Shown: positions 1-8,100, counted from the first letter of the stretch. The stretch is 9,832 bases of DNA from Gallionella sp. (GCA_025362155.1 JANYHX010000135.1:1-9832); one strand, 5' to 3'. Translations and numbers: made by a program. The notes: a model not told the origin generated them from the sequence alone.

Positions 1-180
1 AAATTTGTCACGCACCAGCACGATAGCCGCTTTGCCCTTGCCGATACGCGACAAGTCGTCGCTAAAACCGCGCGGCAAATTCATCACTACAACTGCAACC
101 AAAAGCAATAACAAGCCAATCACAATCCATTTGGTTTTGGAGCGCGCCGGGGATGCTAGTGGTTGATCAACTTCGGTCAT
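1..180 (-). CDS. Partial gene: N-terminus of a single-pass inner-membrane protein, function unknown
   Basis: Sixty codons are visible, from ATG at 178-180 to the left edge with no stop, so the C-terminus is missing. A hydrophilic, positively charged stretch of about 17 residues (ending ARSKTK) precedes one hydrophobic segment at residues 18-33 (WIVIGLLLLLVAVVVM). This is followed by a polar region with a GKGKAAIVLVRDK stretch that reads like the first beta strand of a soluble domain. The topology fits a signal-anchor with the domain facing the periplasm. The start is supported by AGGAG about 8 bases upstream, which lies against the purE stop; the 17-base gap suggests co-transcription with fbp and purE. 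It is not purK, the common partner of purE. A membrane-anchored thioredoxin-like protein is a guess from the strand pattern; no CxxC is visible in the part shown. Confidence 0.75.
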   Translation of the reverse strand, partial: MTEVDQPLASPARSKTKWIVIGLLLLLVAVVVMNLPRGFSDDLSRIGKGKAAIVLVRDKF

Positions 181-197
181 TATTTTTCTCCTATAAA

Positions 198-701
198 TTA
201 CAAAGTTGGCAAAGTAGTCGCCTTTATCATTTCAGCCTGCTTCTTGCGGAATGCCAGCAACCGTTGTGACAAGTCTGCATTATTCAGGGATAACATAGCT
301 ACCGCGAATAACCCCGCATTGGCCGCACCTGCCTCGCCAATCGCAAATGTGGCTACCGGTATGCCTTTGGGCATTTGCACGGTAGATAACAGCGAATCCA
401 TGCCCTGCAAATATTTCGACGGCATCGGCACGCCCAGCACCGGCAAAGTTGTCTTGCCGGCGATCACTCCGGCCAGGTGTGCCGCCCCACCAGCACCCGC
501 AATGAAACATTGCACACCTTGCGAGCTGACTTCTTTGATGTAGTCGAATAACAGATCAGGGGAGCGATGCGCGGAAATGACTCGCGCATCGTAGGCTATG
601 CCAAAATCCTGCAACTGCCGCGCAGCCTGCTGCATGACTTCCCAATCATTGGCGCTGCCCATCACAATTGCCACCAGCGGTTTGCTCTTGAGTGTTTCCA
701 C
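198..701 (-). CDS. purE: 5-(carboxyamino)imidazole ribonucleotide mutase (PurE, class I)
   Basis: 167 residues, the usual size for bacterial class I PurE, a cytoplasmic octamer in family knowledge. It converts N5-carboxyaminoimidazole ribonucleotide to 4-carboxy-5-aminoimidazole ribonucleotide in de novo purine synthesis, after PurK. Visible motifs in order: the nucleotide-binding loop GSANDW (15-20), SAHRSP (43-48) with the catalytic His45, GAGGAAHLAG (69-78), LPVLGVPMPS (86-95), the STVQMPKGIPVAT block (106-118) and GEAGAANAGLFA (122-133). The AHLAG form replaces the AHLPG seen in E. coli. The start codon is GTG at 699-701: the fbp stop lies 2 bases upstream and GAGGG in the last fbp codons serves as ribosome-binding site, so translation is probably coupled to fbp. 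No purK follows directly. Confidence 0.96.
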   Translation of the reverse strand: METLKSKPLVAIVMGSANDWEVMQQAARQLQDFGIAYDARVISAHRSPDLLFDYIKEVSSQGVQCFIAGAGGAAHLAGVIAGKTTLPVLGVPMPSKYLQGMDSLLSTVQMPKGIPVATFAIGEAGAANAGLFAVAMLSLNNADLSQRLLAFRKKQAEMIKATTLPTL

Positions 702-703
702 AA

Positions 704-1705
704 TTAGCCCTCTTTATGATAACGGACGATACGCTCGACTTCATTCTTCGAACCAAGAATGACCGGCACGCGCTGATGCAAGCCGGTAGGTTTAATTCCC
801 ATGATACGTTCATAACCGGTAGAAGACACGCCGCCGGCCTGCTCGACAATAAAAGACATCGGATTGGCTTCGTAGAGCAAACGCAGCTTACCGGCTTTGC
901 TTGCATCCTTGGTGTCTTTAGGATACATGAACACGCCGCCGCGCGTCAGGATGCGATGCACTTCGGCCACCATCGAAGCCACCCAGCGCATATTAAAATT
1001 AATCCCGCGCGGGCCGGTTTTCCCTGCAACGCATTCTTCCACATAACGCTGTACGGGTTTTTCCCAGAAACGTTCATTGGAGGAATTAATGGCAAATTCC
1101 AGTGTGTCCGCAGTAATTTTCATGTTCGGATGAGTGAGCATAAATTCGCCGATGTCCCTGTCCAAAGTAAAACCATTCACGCCATGACCGGTGGTGATTA
1201 CCAGCATTGTTGCCGGGCCATACAAGGCGTAGCCCGCACATACTTGCGTAGTGCCGGGTTGCAGGAAGTCCGTAGCGCTTGGGTTCTCTATGCCTTTAGG
1301 CGCACGTAAAATCGAAAAAATTGTCCCGACAGAGATGTTCACGTCGATATTGGAAGAGCCGTCCAGTGGATCAAACACCAGCAGATACTTGCCTTTCGGA
1401 TACGCAGCCGGAATAGGATAAACGTCATCCATTTCTTCGGAGGCCATGGCTGCCAGATGCCCACCCCATTCTGTGGCCTTGATAAATATTTCATTGGTGA
1501 TGATGTCCAGCTTCTTTTGTGTCTCGCCTTGCACGTTCTCACTGCCCGCGCTTCCGAGTACACCGATCAACTCGCCTTTGTTGACATCATGCGCGATCTG
1601 TTTGCAGGCCATGATGATGTCACTGATCAGCCCGGTGAAATCGCCGGTGGCAGCCGGGATGGCGCGTTGTTCTTCGATAATGAATTGGACCAGACTCTTA
1701 CTCAT
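704..1705 (-). CDS. fbp: Fructose-1,6-bisphosphatase, class I
   Basis: 333 residues, matching the usual 330-340 of class I FBPase. The enzyme hydrolyses fructose 1,6-bisphosphate to fructose 6-phosphate in the cytoplasm, for gluconeogenesis or for regeneration in the Calvin or ribulose monophosphate cycles. Visible metal and phosphate motifs are ASEEMDD (88-94), the lithium-sensitive phosphatase signature [11 protein letters not shown] (111-121) with Asp112 and Asp115, GGVFMYP (256-262) and the C-terminal [15 protein letters not shown] (278-292) carrying the metal-ligand Glu279/Asn region. The start is ATG at 1703-1705 with only a loose purine-rich GAGAAAG upstream. The gene heads a minus-strand run with purE 2 bases downstream. 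It is collinear with the class II aldolase at the right edge, the preceding step of the pathway, but the pilus operon separates them. The sequence looks intact. Confidence 0.97.
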   Translation of the reverse strand: MSKSLVQFIIEEQRAIPAATGDFTGLISDIIMACKQIAHDVNKGELIGVLGSAGSENVQGETQKKLDIITNEIFIKATEWGGHLAAMASEEMDDVYPIPAAYPKGKYLLVFDPLDGSSNIDVNISVGTIFSILRAPKGIENPSATDFLQPGTTQVCAGYALYGPATMLVITTGHGVNGFTLDRDIGEFMLTHPNMKITADTLEFAINSSNERFWEKPVQRYVEECVAGKTGPRGINFNMRWVASMVAEVHRILTRGGVFMYPKDTKDASKAGKLRLLYEANPMSFIVEQAGGVSSTGYERIMGIKPTGLHQRVPVILGSKNEVERIVRYHKEG

Positions 1706-1931
1706 GCTTTTTTACTTTCTCATATTAAAAAATTTACAGCGCAATATTTTACCGCTTTTCAGGCTTGCTCTCTATGGCTATTTATCTTCATTTCAACCCA
1801 AGCACGAGAAGAGAGATTAATTACAGGGGGTTGTGCCGTTTATCCGGGTTAGCCTTCCTCTTATCCGATGGGGGTGGAAACAATAGATTTGGTGTCCTAC
1901 CATCCGATCAATATCTATGGGGGCAGCAAAT
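1706..1931. promoter_or_regulatory. Divergent intergenic region between fbp and the pilus operon
   Basis: This 226-base AT-leaning stretch must hold promoters for both directions, but none is clear. On the minus strand TTGAAA (1791-1796), 16 bases and TAGAGA (1769-1774) form a poor sigma-70 pair towards fbp; TAAAAT at 1746-1751 is an alternative -10 with no good -35. On the plus strand TTATCC (1861-1866), 17 bases and TAGATT (1884-1889) are an equally weak pair towards pilE. I found no sigma-54 -24/-12 element, riboswitch fold or terminator. A near-duplication is visible: ATCCGATGGGGGTGGAAACA (1863-1882) resembles ATCTATGGGGGCAGCAAAT (about 1913-1931). The second copy supplies the GGGGG ribosome-binding site of pilE. 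No convincing gene lies here. Confidence 0.4.
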
Positions 1932-2351
1932 ATGAAATTCGCCAAAGGTTTTACATTGATCGAACTAATGATTGCGGTAGCGATTATAGGAATTATTGCT
2001 GCGGTTGCTATTCCGCAATACAAGCAGTATGTCATTAGAGGTAATCGGGCTGCCGCTCAAGCCTTTATGATGGACGTGGCAAATCGCGAAAAACAATATT
2101 TGCTGGATGCGCGTTCTTATGCGTCCGGTAGTACAGATGCAACGGGTTTCCTGTCCACTTTAAACATGACAGCCCCTAAAGTGGTTTATACCAACTACAC
2201 CATCACCATTGCGGCAGTTTCGGCAGTCTCGGCTCCCCCCTCTTTTACTATTACGGCATCGACTGTTACCGGTAGCCCGCAAGCAAATGCAGGTGATGGG
2301 GATCTGACTTTGGATGATACGGGTAACAAGACACCGAGTACCAAGTGGTAA
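1932..2351 (+). CDS. pilE: Type IV pilin, PilE/ComP-like minor pilin
   Basis: 139 residues from the chosen start. It begins MKFAKG, a six-residue class III leader cut by the prepilin peptidase PilD after Gly6, followed by mature [19 protein letters not shown] with the key Phe1 and Glu5 (Glu11 here). The hydrophobic helix ends near residue 28 in the family-typical AIPQYKQYV. The rest is a Thr/Ser-rich pilin head ending [17 protein letters not shown], which matches the conserved tail of PilE-type minor pilins. An in-frame ATG at 1917 would add five residues, but it lacks a ribosome-binding site, whereas GGGGG sits 8 bases before 1932. The protein has no cysteine at all, so the usual C-terminal disulfide loop is absent. 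It opens the operon; fimT follows after 11 bases. It could be a structural or an accessory pilin; clustering with fimT-pilVWX-pilY1 favours accessory. Confidence 0.88.
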   Translation: MKFAKGFTLIELMIAVAIIGIIAAVAIPQYKQYVIRGNRAAAQAFMMDVANREKQYLLDARSYASGSTDATGFLSTLNMTAPKVVYTNYTITIAAVSAVSAPPSFTITASTVTGSPQANAGDGDLTLDDTGNKTPSTKW

Positions 2352-2362
2352 AAACCATACCA

Positions 2363-2875
2363 ATGAATTCCTCGCCCTCTTCTTTTTCCGGCTTTACCCT
2401 AATCGAACTCCTAGTGGTTATAGCCGTCGTTGGAGTACTGGCAACGTTTGCTTTACCCGGCTTCAAGTCACTTACCCAAAGCCAGCAGGTGAAAAATGCA
2501 AGTTTTGAACTTTACGCCGACCTTACTCGAACCAGAAGTGAAGCAATAAAACGAAATGGCGATGTAACCCTTACACTTCAGCCCAGTTCGGTAAATTTTC
2601 CAAGCCCTACTCACAATGAGTTCGGCTGGAATATTGTACCGGCGGGTGGAATAATAATCCGCACCAAATCGCAATTAAAAGGGATTGCGCTCACTCCAAC
2701 TCCATCCTCGGTTAATAGCGTTACCTACCAGCGCACCGGGCGTACAACGGCCACGACCGCACCCACATTCCTGATCGATGCCTACGGAGCGACAACTCCC
2801 TATGCGAGTTGTATCAAGATCGAGCTCAGTGGAATGCCGCGCATATACAAACCAGTCGGCGGGGTGTGCCCATGA
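2363..2875 (+). CDS. fimT: Type IV pilus minor pilin FimT/FimU (GspH family)
   Basis: 170 residues with a ten-residue leader (MNSSPSSFSG), PilD cleavage after Gly10 and mature FTLIELLVVIAVVGVLATFA with Glu5 at residue 15. After the helix comes the N-terminal motif of GspH/FimT pilins (FELYADLTRTRSEAIKRN), then a beta-rich domain and the C-terminal SCIKIELSGMPRIYKPVGGVC, where Cys150 and Cys169 probably form the family disulfide. In the family this pilin belongs to the tip-priming complex (FimU) or binds DNA for uptake (FimT); the sequence alone does not separate the two. The family GRxR motif reads GMPR here (157-160). The start is uncertain: ATG 2363 has a poor ribosome-binding site, and a GTG at 2345 overlapping the pilE end would give a 16-residue leader. 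The stop overlaps the pilV start as ATGA. Confidence 0.9.
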   Translation: MNSSPSSFSGFTLIELLVVIAVVGVLATFALPGFKSLTQSQQVKNASFELYADLTRTRSEAIKRNGDVTLTLQPSSVNFPSPTHNEFGWNIVPAGGIIIRTKSQLKGIALTPTPSSVNSVTYQRTGRTTATTAPTFLIDAYGATTPYASCIKIELSGMPRIYKPVGGVCP

Positions 2876-3453
2876 CTCAATCCTGGAAAAATATGGGCTT
2901 TAGCTTGGTCGAGGTACTGGTGACCATAGTGATTTTATTGATCGGATTGCTAGGGCTGGCCGGTCTGCAAGGCCGCGCCCTTACGTCGCAAATGGAATCC
3001 TATCAGCGAGCTCAAGCGCTGGTCTTATTGAAAGATATGGCGGACAGGATTGATGCCAATCGCAAAAATGCCGCTTCCTATATAACCGCTTCTCCTTTGG
3101 GTACGGGCGGCACTTATCCTGCCACCTGCAATGCCAGTGGCGTGTGTGCTACCACTGCCGATACCGATCTATGGGTTTGGAACAATACTCTCAAAGGTGC
3201 CGCGGAGACACAAGGCACTGCCAATGTGGGTGCGATGATAGGTGCGCGCGGTTGCGTGTATCAAAACGCGGCACCGGCCAGCGGCGTTGCAACCACATAT
3301 TCAATCGTGGTGGCATGGCAAGGCATGAATAATACGACTGCTCCGGATGTTACCTATGCCTACTCCGCAGGGAAGTGTGGATTTAACCAATACTCGACGG
3401 AAGCTCTGCATCGCGCAATAACCTTGCCCATTGCCGTGGCGGACTTGCTATGA
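2872..3453 (+). CDS. pilV: Type IV pilus minor pilin PilV
   Basis: 193 residues. The leader MTQSWKNMG is cut after Gly9; the mature end FSLVEVLVTIVILLIGLLGL keeps Glu5 (residue 14). The LLGLAGLQ and RAQALVLLKDMADRIDANR segments just after the helix are the usual hallmarks of PilV. The head domain has four cysteines (86, 92, 128, 169), enough for two disulfides, of which CNASGVC is a short loop. In the family PilV acts with PilW, PilX and FimU in the priming subcomplex at the pilus tip and links PilY1 to the fibre. The start at 2872 overlaps the fimT stop as ATGA, with a GGCGGGG tract 8-10 bases upstream. An in-frame ATG at 2809 lies inside fimT and would leave an implausibly long leader. The stop overlaps pilW, again as ATGA. 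Confidence 0.92.
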   Translation: MTQSWKNMGFSLVEVLVTIVILLIGLLGLAGLQGRALTSQMESYQRAQALVLLKDMADRIDANRKNAASYITASPLGTGGTYPATCNASGVCATTADTDLWVWNNTLKGAAETQGTANVGAMIGARGCVYQNAAPASGVATTYSIVVAWQGMNNTTAPDVTYAYSAGKCGFNQYSTEALHRAITLPIAVADLL

Positions 3454-4538
3454 AACAGCCAAGCCGCAAACCAATACATTTTCGGGCTGAGCTTCAACTC
3501 GGCTTATCGCTGATTGAGTTGATGATTTCGATTACCATTGGGTTGCTCATACTGGTTTCTCTCTCTACCTTGTTCATCAATCAAAGTAAAAGCCGCGTCG
3601 AATTGGACAAATCGAATCGCATGATAGATAACGGCCGCTATGCGCTGGAATTATTATCCAATAACCTCAGGTTGGCGGGATACTATGATAACTATGCACC
3701 AAGTAGCACGCCCACAGTGCTTTATGATCCCTGTAATACGGCAGCCATTACTGACTCAACCAAAAATCTCGACATTCTTCTCCTGCATGTCCAAGGTTAC
3801 AATGCGGCGACAGCGACAAGTACAATTGCAAGCCTGCCCTGCGGTTCCGCTTACATTGCCGGGGGACTTACTTATACTGCGGGCAGTAACCTCACATTAA
3901 AACCCGGTAGTGATATTTTAACAATACGCCGAGCCAGTACAGCAGTTACGGCGACTCCTTTAAGCGGTACAGCTTATCTTCAGGTTTCAATGTGCCAAAC
4001 CGATGTGGCAACGCCCCCCACTAATTATCAAATAGTTACGGCTCCCGCCATTGCAAGCTTTAGCGCTATGCATAAAAAGGACTGTACTGCCACTGCCGAT
4101 TTACGGGCTTTTATAGTACAAACTTATTTTGTATCGCCCAGTAACAATGCAATCGTTACTGTGCCTGGCTCAGGTTGCACAGTGGGCGATTGCATCCCCA
4201 CGCTGAAACAAATCGACCAAAACGGTACCGTCACCCCATTGGTGGAAGGCATCGAATATATGCAGCTTGATTATGGTGTGGATGACACCGGCGACGGGAT
4301 GCCGGACAGATACACTGATTGTTCAGTATGCACTCTCACGGACTGGTCCAACGTTGTTTCGGTCAGAATCAATGTCGTGGCGCGCAACACAGACAAAACA
4401 ACTGGCTGGAGCGACAGCAAAACCTATGCGCTTGGCGCAGCGGGAACGTTAGGGCCATTAAACGATACTTACAAACGGCATGTATATACTCAATTGGTTC
4501 GCCTGGTTAACCCAGCCGGACGGAGGGAAGCACCATGA
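3450..4538 (+). CDS. pilW: Type IV pilus minor pilin PilW
   Basis: 362 residues, the largest minor pilin of the set, as expected of PilW (GspJ-like position). The leader is long, 18 residues, ending QLG; mature LSLIELMISITIGLLILVSL has Leu instead of Phe at +1 and keeps Glu5 (residue 23). The segment after the helix, NRMIDNGRYALELLSNNLRLAGYYDN (56-81), is the PilW family signature. Eight cysteines lie in the head (95, 131, 182, 212, 243, 248, 291, 294). An acidic loop DYGVDDTGDGMPDRY (274-288) resembles the calcium-type loop common in this family. It contributes to the tip-priming complex. The start overlaps the pilV stop as ATGA and the stop overlaps pilX the same way, which points to coupled translation and balanced subunit levels. 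No nearer start giving a shorter leader is visible. Confidence 0.92.
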   Translation: MKQPSRKPIHFRAELQLGLSLIELMISITIGLLILVSLSTLFINQSKSRVELDKSNRMIDNGRYALELLSNNLRLAGYYDNYAPSSTPTVLYDPCNTAAITDSTKNLDILLLHVQGYNAATATSTIASLPCGSAYIAGGLTYTAGSNLTLKPGSDILTIRRASTAVTATPLSGTAYLQVSMCQTDVATPPTNYQIVTAPAIASFSAMHKKDCTATADLRAFIVQTYFVSPSNNAIVTVPGSGCTVGDCIPTLKQIDQNGTVTPLVEGIEYMQLDYGVDDTGDGMPDRYTDCSVCTLTDWSNVVSVRINVVARNTDKTTGWSDSKTYALGAAGTLGPLNDTYKRHVYTQLVRLVNPAGRREAP

Positions 4539-5074
4539 TCCTCACCAAACAACAGCGCGGCAGCACCTTGATTGTGGCACTCATCATGTTGGTGCTGCTG
4601 ACCCTGATTGCGGTGTCAGCCATCAACAGCACCAGTGCCAGTATGCAAGTGGTTGGCAATGCGCAATTCCGTGAAGAAGCGGGCGCGGTGGCTCAACAAG
4701 CCATTGAAAAGGTAATAAGCGGCAACTTTACCCTTTCTCCAACTTCCGCGGTCATTTCGGTAGACATTAATAACGATGGCAGACTCGATTACACCGGACA
4801 GGTTGATACCCCAGTCTGCACCAGTTCAATCGCGATAACCAATAATCAGCTTCGCCCCTTAACAGTCTCCGCCGACCAAAGCTGTGTCAGTAGTGGTCAG
4901 GTTACCACCACCGGCATAGTCGGAGCTTCCGGTGTGATATCAACAGCGCAATCATGGTGCTATAAGCAAACCTGGGATATTAAATCTACTGTGGCAGATA
5001 GTACTACCGGAGCAAACACCACTGTGCATCAGGGCGTATATATCCGGGTTCCGACAGGAACAGCTTGCTCGTAA
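4535..5074 (+). CDS. pilX: Type IV pilus minor pilin PilX
   Basis: 179 residues. QQRG (6-9) ends the leader; the mature protein begins STLIVALIMLVLLTLIAVSA, so position +5 is Val14 rather than Glu, a GspK-like trait I recall for PilX proteins. The post-helix motif SMQVVGNAQFREEAGAVAQQA corresponds to the family xxMAGNxxxxxxAFxAAE motif. The head carries DINNDGRLD (77-85), an exact DxNxDGxxD calcium-loop pattern, followed by DYTGQV...PVC. Cysteines are at 95, 117, 142 and 178. In the family PilX sits at the pilus tip with PilV, PilW, FimU and PilY1. A strong ribosome-binding site (GGAGGGAAG) lies 5-13 bases before the ATG, and the start overlaps the pilW stop as ATGA. pilY1 follows after 32 bases. 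Confidence 0.9.
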   Translation: MILTKQQRGSTLIVALIMLVLLTLIAVSAINSTSASMQVVGNAQFREEAGAVAQQAIEKVISGNFTLSPTSAVISVDINNDGRLDYTGQVDTPVCTSSIAITNNQLRPLTVSADQSCVSSGQVTTTGIVGASGVISTAQSWCYKQTWDIKSTVADSTTGANTTVHQGVYIRVPTGTACS

Positions 5075-5106
5075 TTTAGTAATTTGTATTTCTCTGGAGG
5101 TGCATC

Positions 5107-8100
5107 ATGAAAACAGCGCAACTGATTTTAACCGCCCTGCTTAGCGCATTACTACTTAACCCCATTATCGCCTGTGCTGAGGATATTGATATTTACAGTG
5201 GTCTTGTCGGCACGGCCAATATACCGAATGTCATGGTCGTTGTGGATAATCCATCCAGCCAGAATAATGCTGTGGGACCGTGCTACTACTGGGATGGCAC
5301 CCTTCCCAGCCAAGGCAGCAATGCCTTGGGAAATGATCAATGCGCACTGGTTAATATAGTCCATAGCATGTCAGTCAGAGCAGATGGTACTGCTTTATTT
5401 AATCTCGGCATGACTAGCATGGTCGGGGTTATTTTCAAACTTACCCCGGTAAATGACAGTACCTATACCGGTTCGTACTCAGTCCCCGCCGGAACTACCA
5501 ATCGCCAGGCCATCATTCTTGCTATCAAGGCACTGAACACTACTTCTGGTTCATCTGGTCAAGGGTCAGAATTGCAGGAAACATGGGCATACTATACCGG
5601 CGGAAATGGTGGTTCAACCGGCACGGGAATGCTCTCCGGAATAACTTATCCCGGTACGAATGCTATTACTGGATGCGGAAAAAACTATATTATTTATCTG
5701 AGTAATGTAAAAGCCAGCGCAAGTCATGCGCAGGATAATGGAGAACTCACGCCACTTACTGCGGCGGTAAATAATGCAGTGGCTTCCGGCAATATTACTT
5801 CAGCGCAAGGAACGGCATTGACCACTGCACTCCCGGCTATACCTAACGAAGGAGGCTGGGGCAGGGAGTGGGCGCGTTTTATGTACAACATTGATAACGT
5901 CGCTGCGGCTGCTGGATTACAGGGGATCATTACCTATTCGGTTGCAACAGGGGACACGGCGGTTCCTCCTGCTACCATAACAAACAATATGGAAACGTAT
6001 ATAAAAGCCGTGGCTACCTATGGGGGTGGAAAATATTTTCCCGCAGGGTACAGCTATTCTGAGCTCTATCAGGATATTTTAAAAATTCTTAACGAAGTAC
6101 AGGCCGTCAATAGCGTATTCGCGTCGTCCAGCTTGCCTGTCAGCGTTAATGCGCAAGGTACTTATTTGAATCAAATTTACATGGGCATGTTCCGCCCGGA
6201 CGCAAACGGTTTGCCAAGATGGGTTGGCAACCTTAAGCAATACCAGTTTGGTTATGATCCAGCCACTCAAACTCTGTCGTTAGTTGACAGCTTGGGGCAC
6301 GATGCCATCAGCGGAGCAGGTACCGGTTTTATTTCGCCCAATGCGGTGAGTTTCTGGACGACCAAAAATACCGCCGTACAGCCCGATTCGGGAGGGGGGT
6401 ACTGGAGGAATGCGCCACAAAGCGCGGGTGGCGGATATGATTCGCCGGACGGTGAAGTGGTGGAAAAAGGTGGCGCAGCGCAGGTGTCACGTCTTGCTTA
6501 CTTGCTGAATAATTACACCACCAATCCCAGTTCACCGCGCAATGTGTACACCTACTGCCCCAGCGGGTCGGGATGCATGAACGCACTGTCTGATTCCACC
6601 AACTCTTTTTCTACCTCCAATGCTGTGATTACCGCGGGCATGCTAGGTTCAACATCCACCGTCAATGTGTCCACACTGACCCGTTCGGGCACCGTTGCGA
6701 CCGTCACCACCACTACTCCTCATAACTTGATTGTGGGCGGCACGGTCACTATTTCCGGAGCTGTTCAGACTGACTATAACGGTAGTTTTACAGTGGTGAC
6801 CGTCCCGAGCACGACAACATTTACCATCACCGTACCCGAATATCCACCGCTGACGGCAACAGGCAGTTATAGCGCCAGCGTGCCATCTACTCCGCAGACT
6901 ATTCTCAGCGCAAGCGTTGCAGGTTCAATTACTCGCAACATGAATACTGCGGCTGCACCCAACTCCGCTGCCGCAACCGTGACAATGCTCACGGCTCACG
7001 GCTATTCCACAGGCCAGCAGCCCACCATCTCTGGATCCGCGCAGACTAAATATAACGGTCAACAGACAATTACAGTTACCGGCACCAACACATTTACTTA
7101 CCCGGTAGTTGTAAAACCCGTCTCTCCAGGCGGAGGCGCGACCGCAACGGCTGCGAGCAATGTAACAACTAAAGTGAAGGGGGTAACTTCAACCAACCTG
7201 GTCACAGTAAGCATTGTAAATCCGGGTGGTGTGGTGCTCGGCGCAGAAACCACCGTCGGGACTGCCTCCGTCAAAGTTATTACGACGGCTGCCCATAATT
7301 TCACTGTGGGTAATACCGTGACCCTTGCCAACGTCGTTGATTCTGGCGGAAACCCTATCAGCGAATACAATAACCCGAGCCCAGCCTTCACGATTACCAG
7401 CGTTCCCACCACTACTACTTTTACCTTCAATATTCCTACCACTCCAGTATCACCTGCAACGATAGCCAGCGGGTCTACAGCTATTACAACTGACCTAACA
7501 GTATCGAAAACCATCACATCTCTAGTCAGATCGGGAACTATAGCGACTGCAACAACGGGGGTAGCACATGGATTTACGGTTGGGATCGTCAGTATTGGTG
7601 GCACCCAAGGACCCAATGAGGCGGGTTATGTTGGGAGCTTCACGATTACCAGTGTTCCTACCATTAATACCTTTACGTATACTGTCCCCCTCACCCCGGT
7701 GACGCCAGCGACTGGAACCATTATAGCTACTGCATCGGGCGTCGTTCTTGATCGTAACACCTTTATTAACTGGGTACGCGGCGAGGACAACTTCAAGGAT
7801 GAGCCTAGTCCGGACCCTACCTATTCCACGATCAATATCCGTCCGTCTTTGCATGGTGATGTGCTGCACTCGCGACCAACAGTTATCAATTATGGTGGCA
7901 CGACCGGAGTAATGGTTTTCTACGGGGCCAACGATGGTGTGTATCGTGCCGTCAATGGCAATCAGACCGGAAGCGGAGCAGGCAGCGAGCTATGGAGTTT
8001 TATCCCGGCCGAGTTCATCATCAAACTTTCGCGGATGCATGACAATAGCCCGATGTTGAAGCTTTCTTCTACGCCACCTGGCATCGTTCCTACACCGCAA

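Noticed and set aside
692..1309. 205-codon plus-strand frame opposite fbp
   Set aside because: It lies wholly antisense to a fully conserved FBPase; the translation shows no domain and looks like a codon-bias shadow.
1917..1931. Upstream ATG at 1917 as the pilE start
   Set aside because: There is no ribosome-binding site before it, whereas GGGGG lies 8 bases before ATG 1932, which gives a standard six-residue prepilin leader.
1706..1931. Cyclic-di-GMP riboswitch or sigma-54 promoter upstream of the pilus operon
   Set aside because: I looked for a GEMM-like conserved core and a GG-N10-GC -24/-12 element and found neither.
1868..2035. Short plus-strand frame of 56 codons from ATG 1868 into pilE
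   Set aside because: It overlaps the pilE leader and helix in another frame, has a Cys/Tyr-rich translation from the shadow region with no recognisable motif, and no ribosome-binding site of its own.
7098..7616. 172-codon minus-strand frame opposite the PilY1 repeats
   Set aside because: The Val/Thr/Pro-rich translation mirrors the repetitive sense codons; no ribosome-binding site or homology signal is seen.
6667..7737. CRISPR or other nucleotide repeat array
   Set aside because: The periodicity is 91-99 codons, in frame and conserved at protein level, with no short identical repeats separated by unique spacers.
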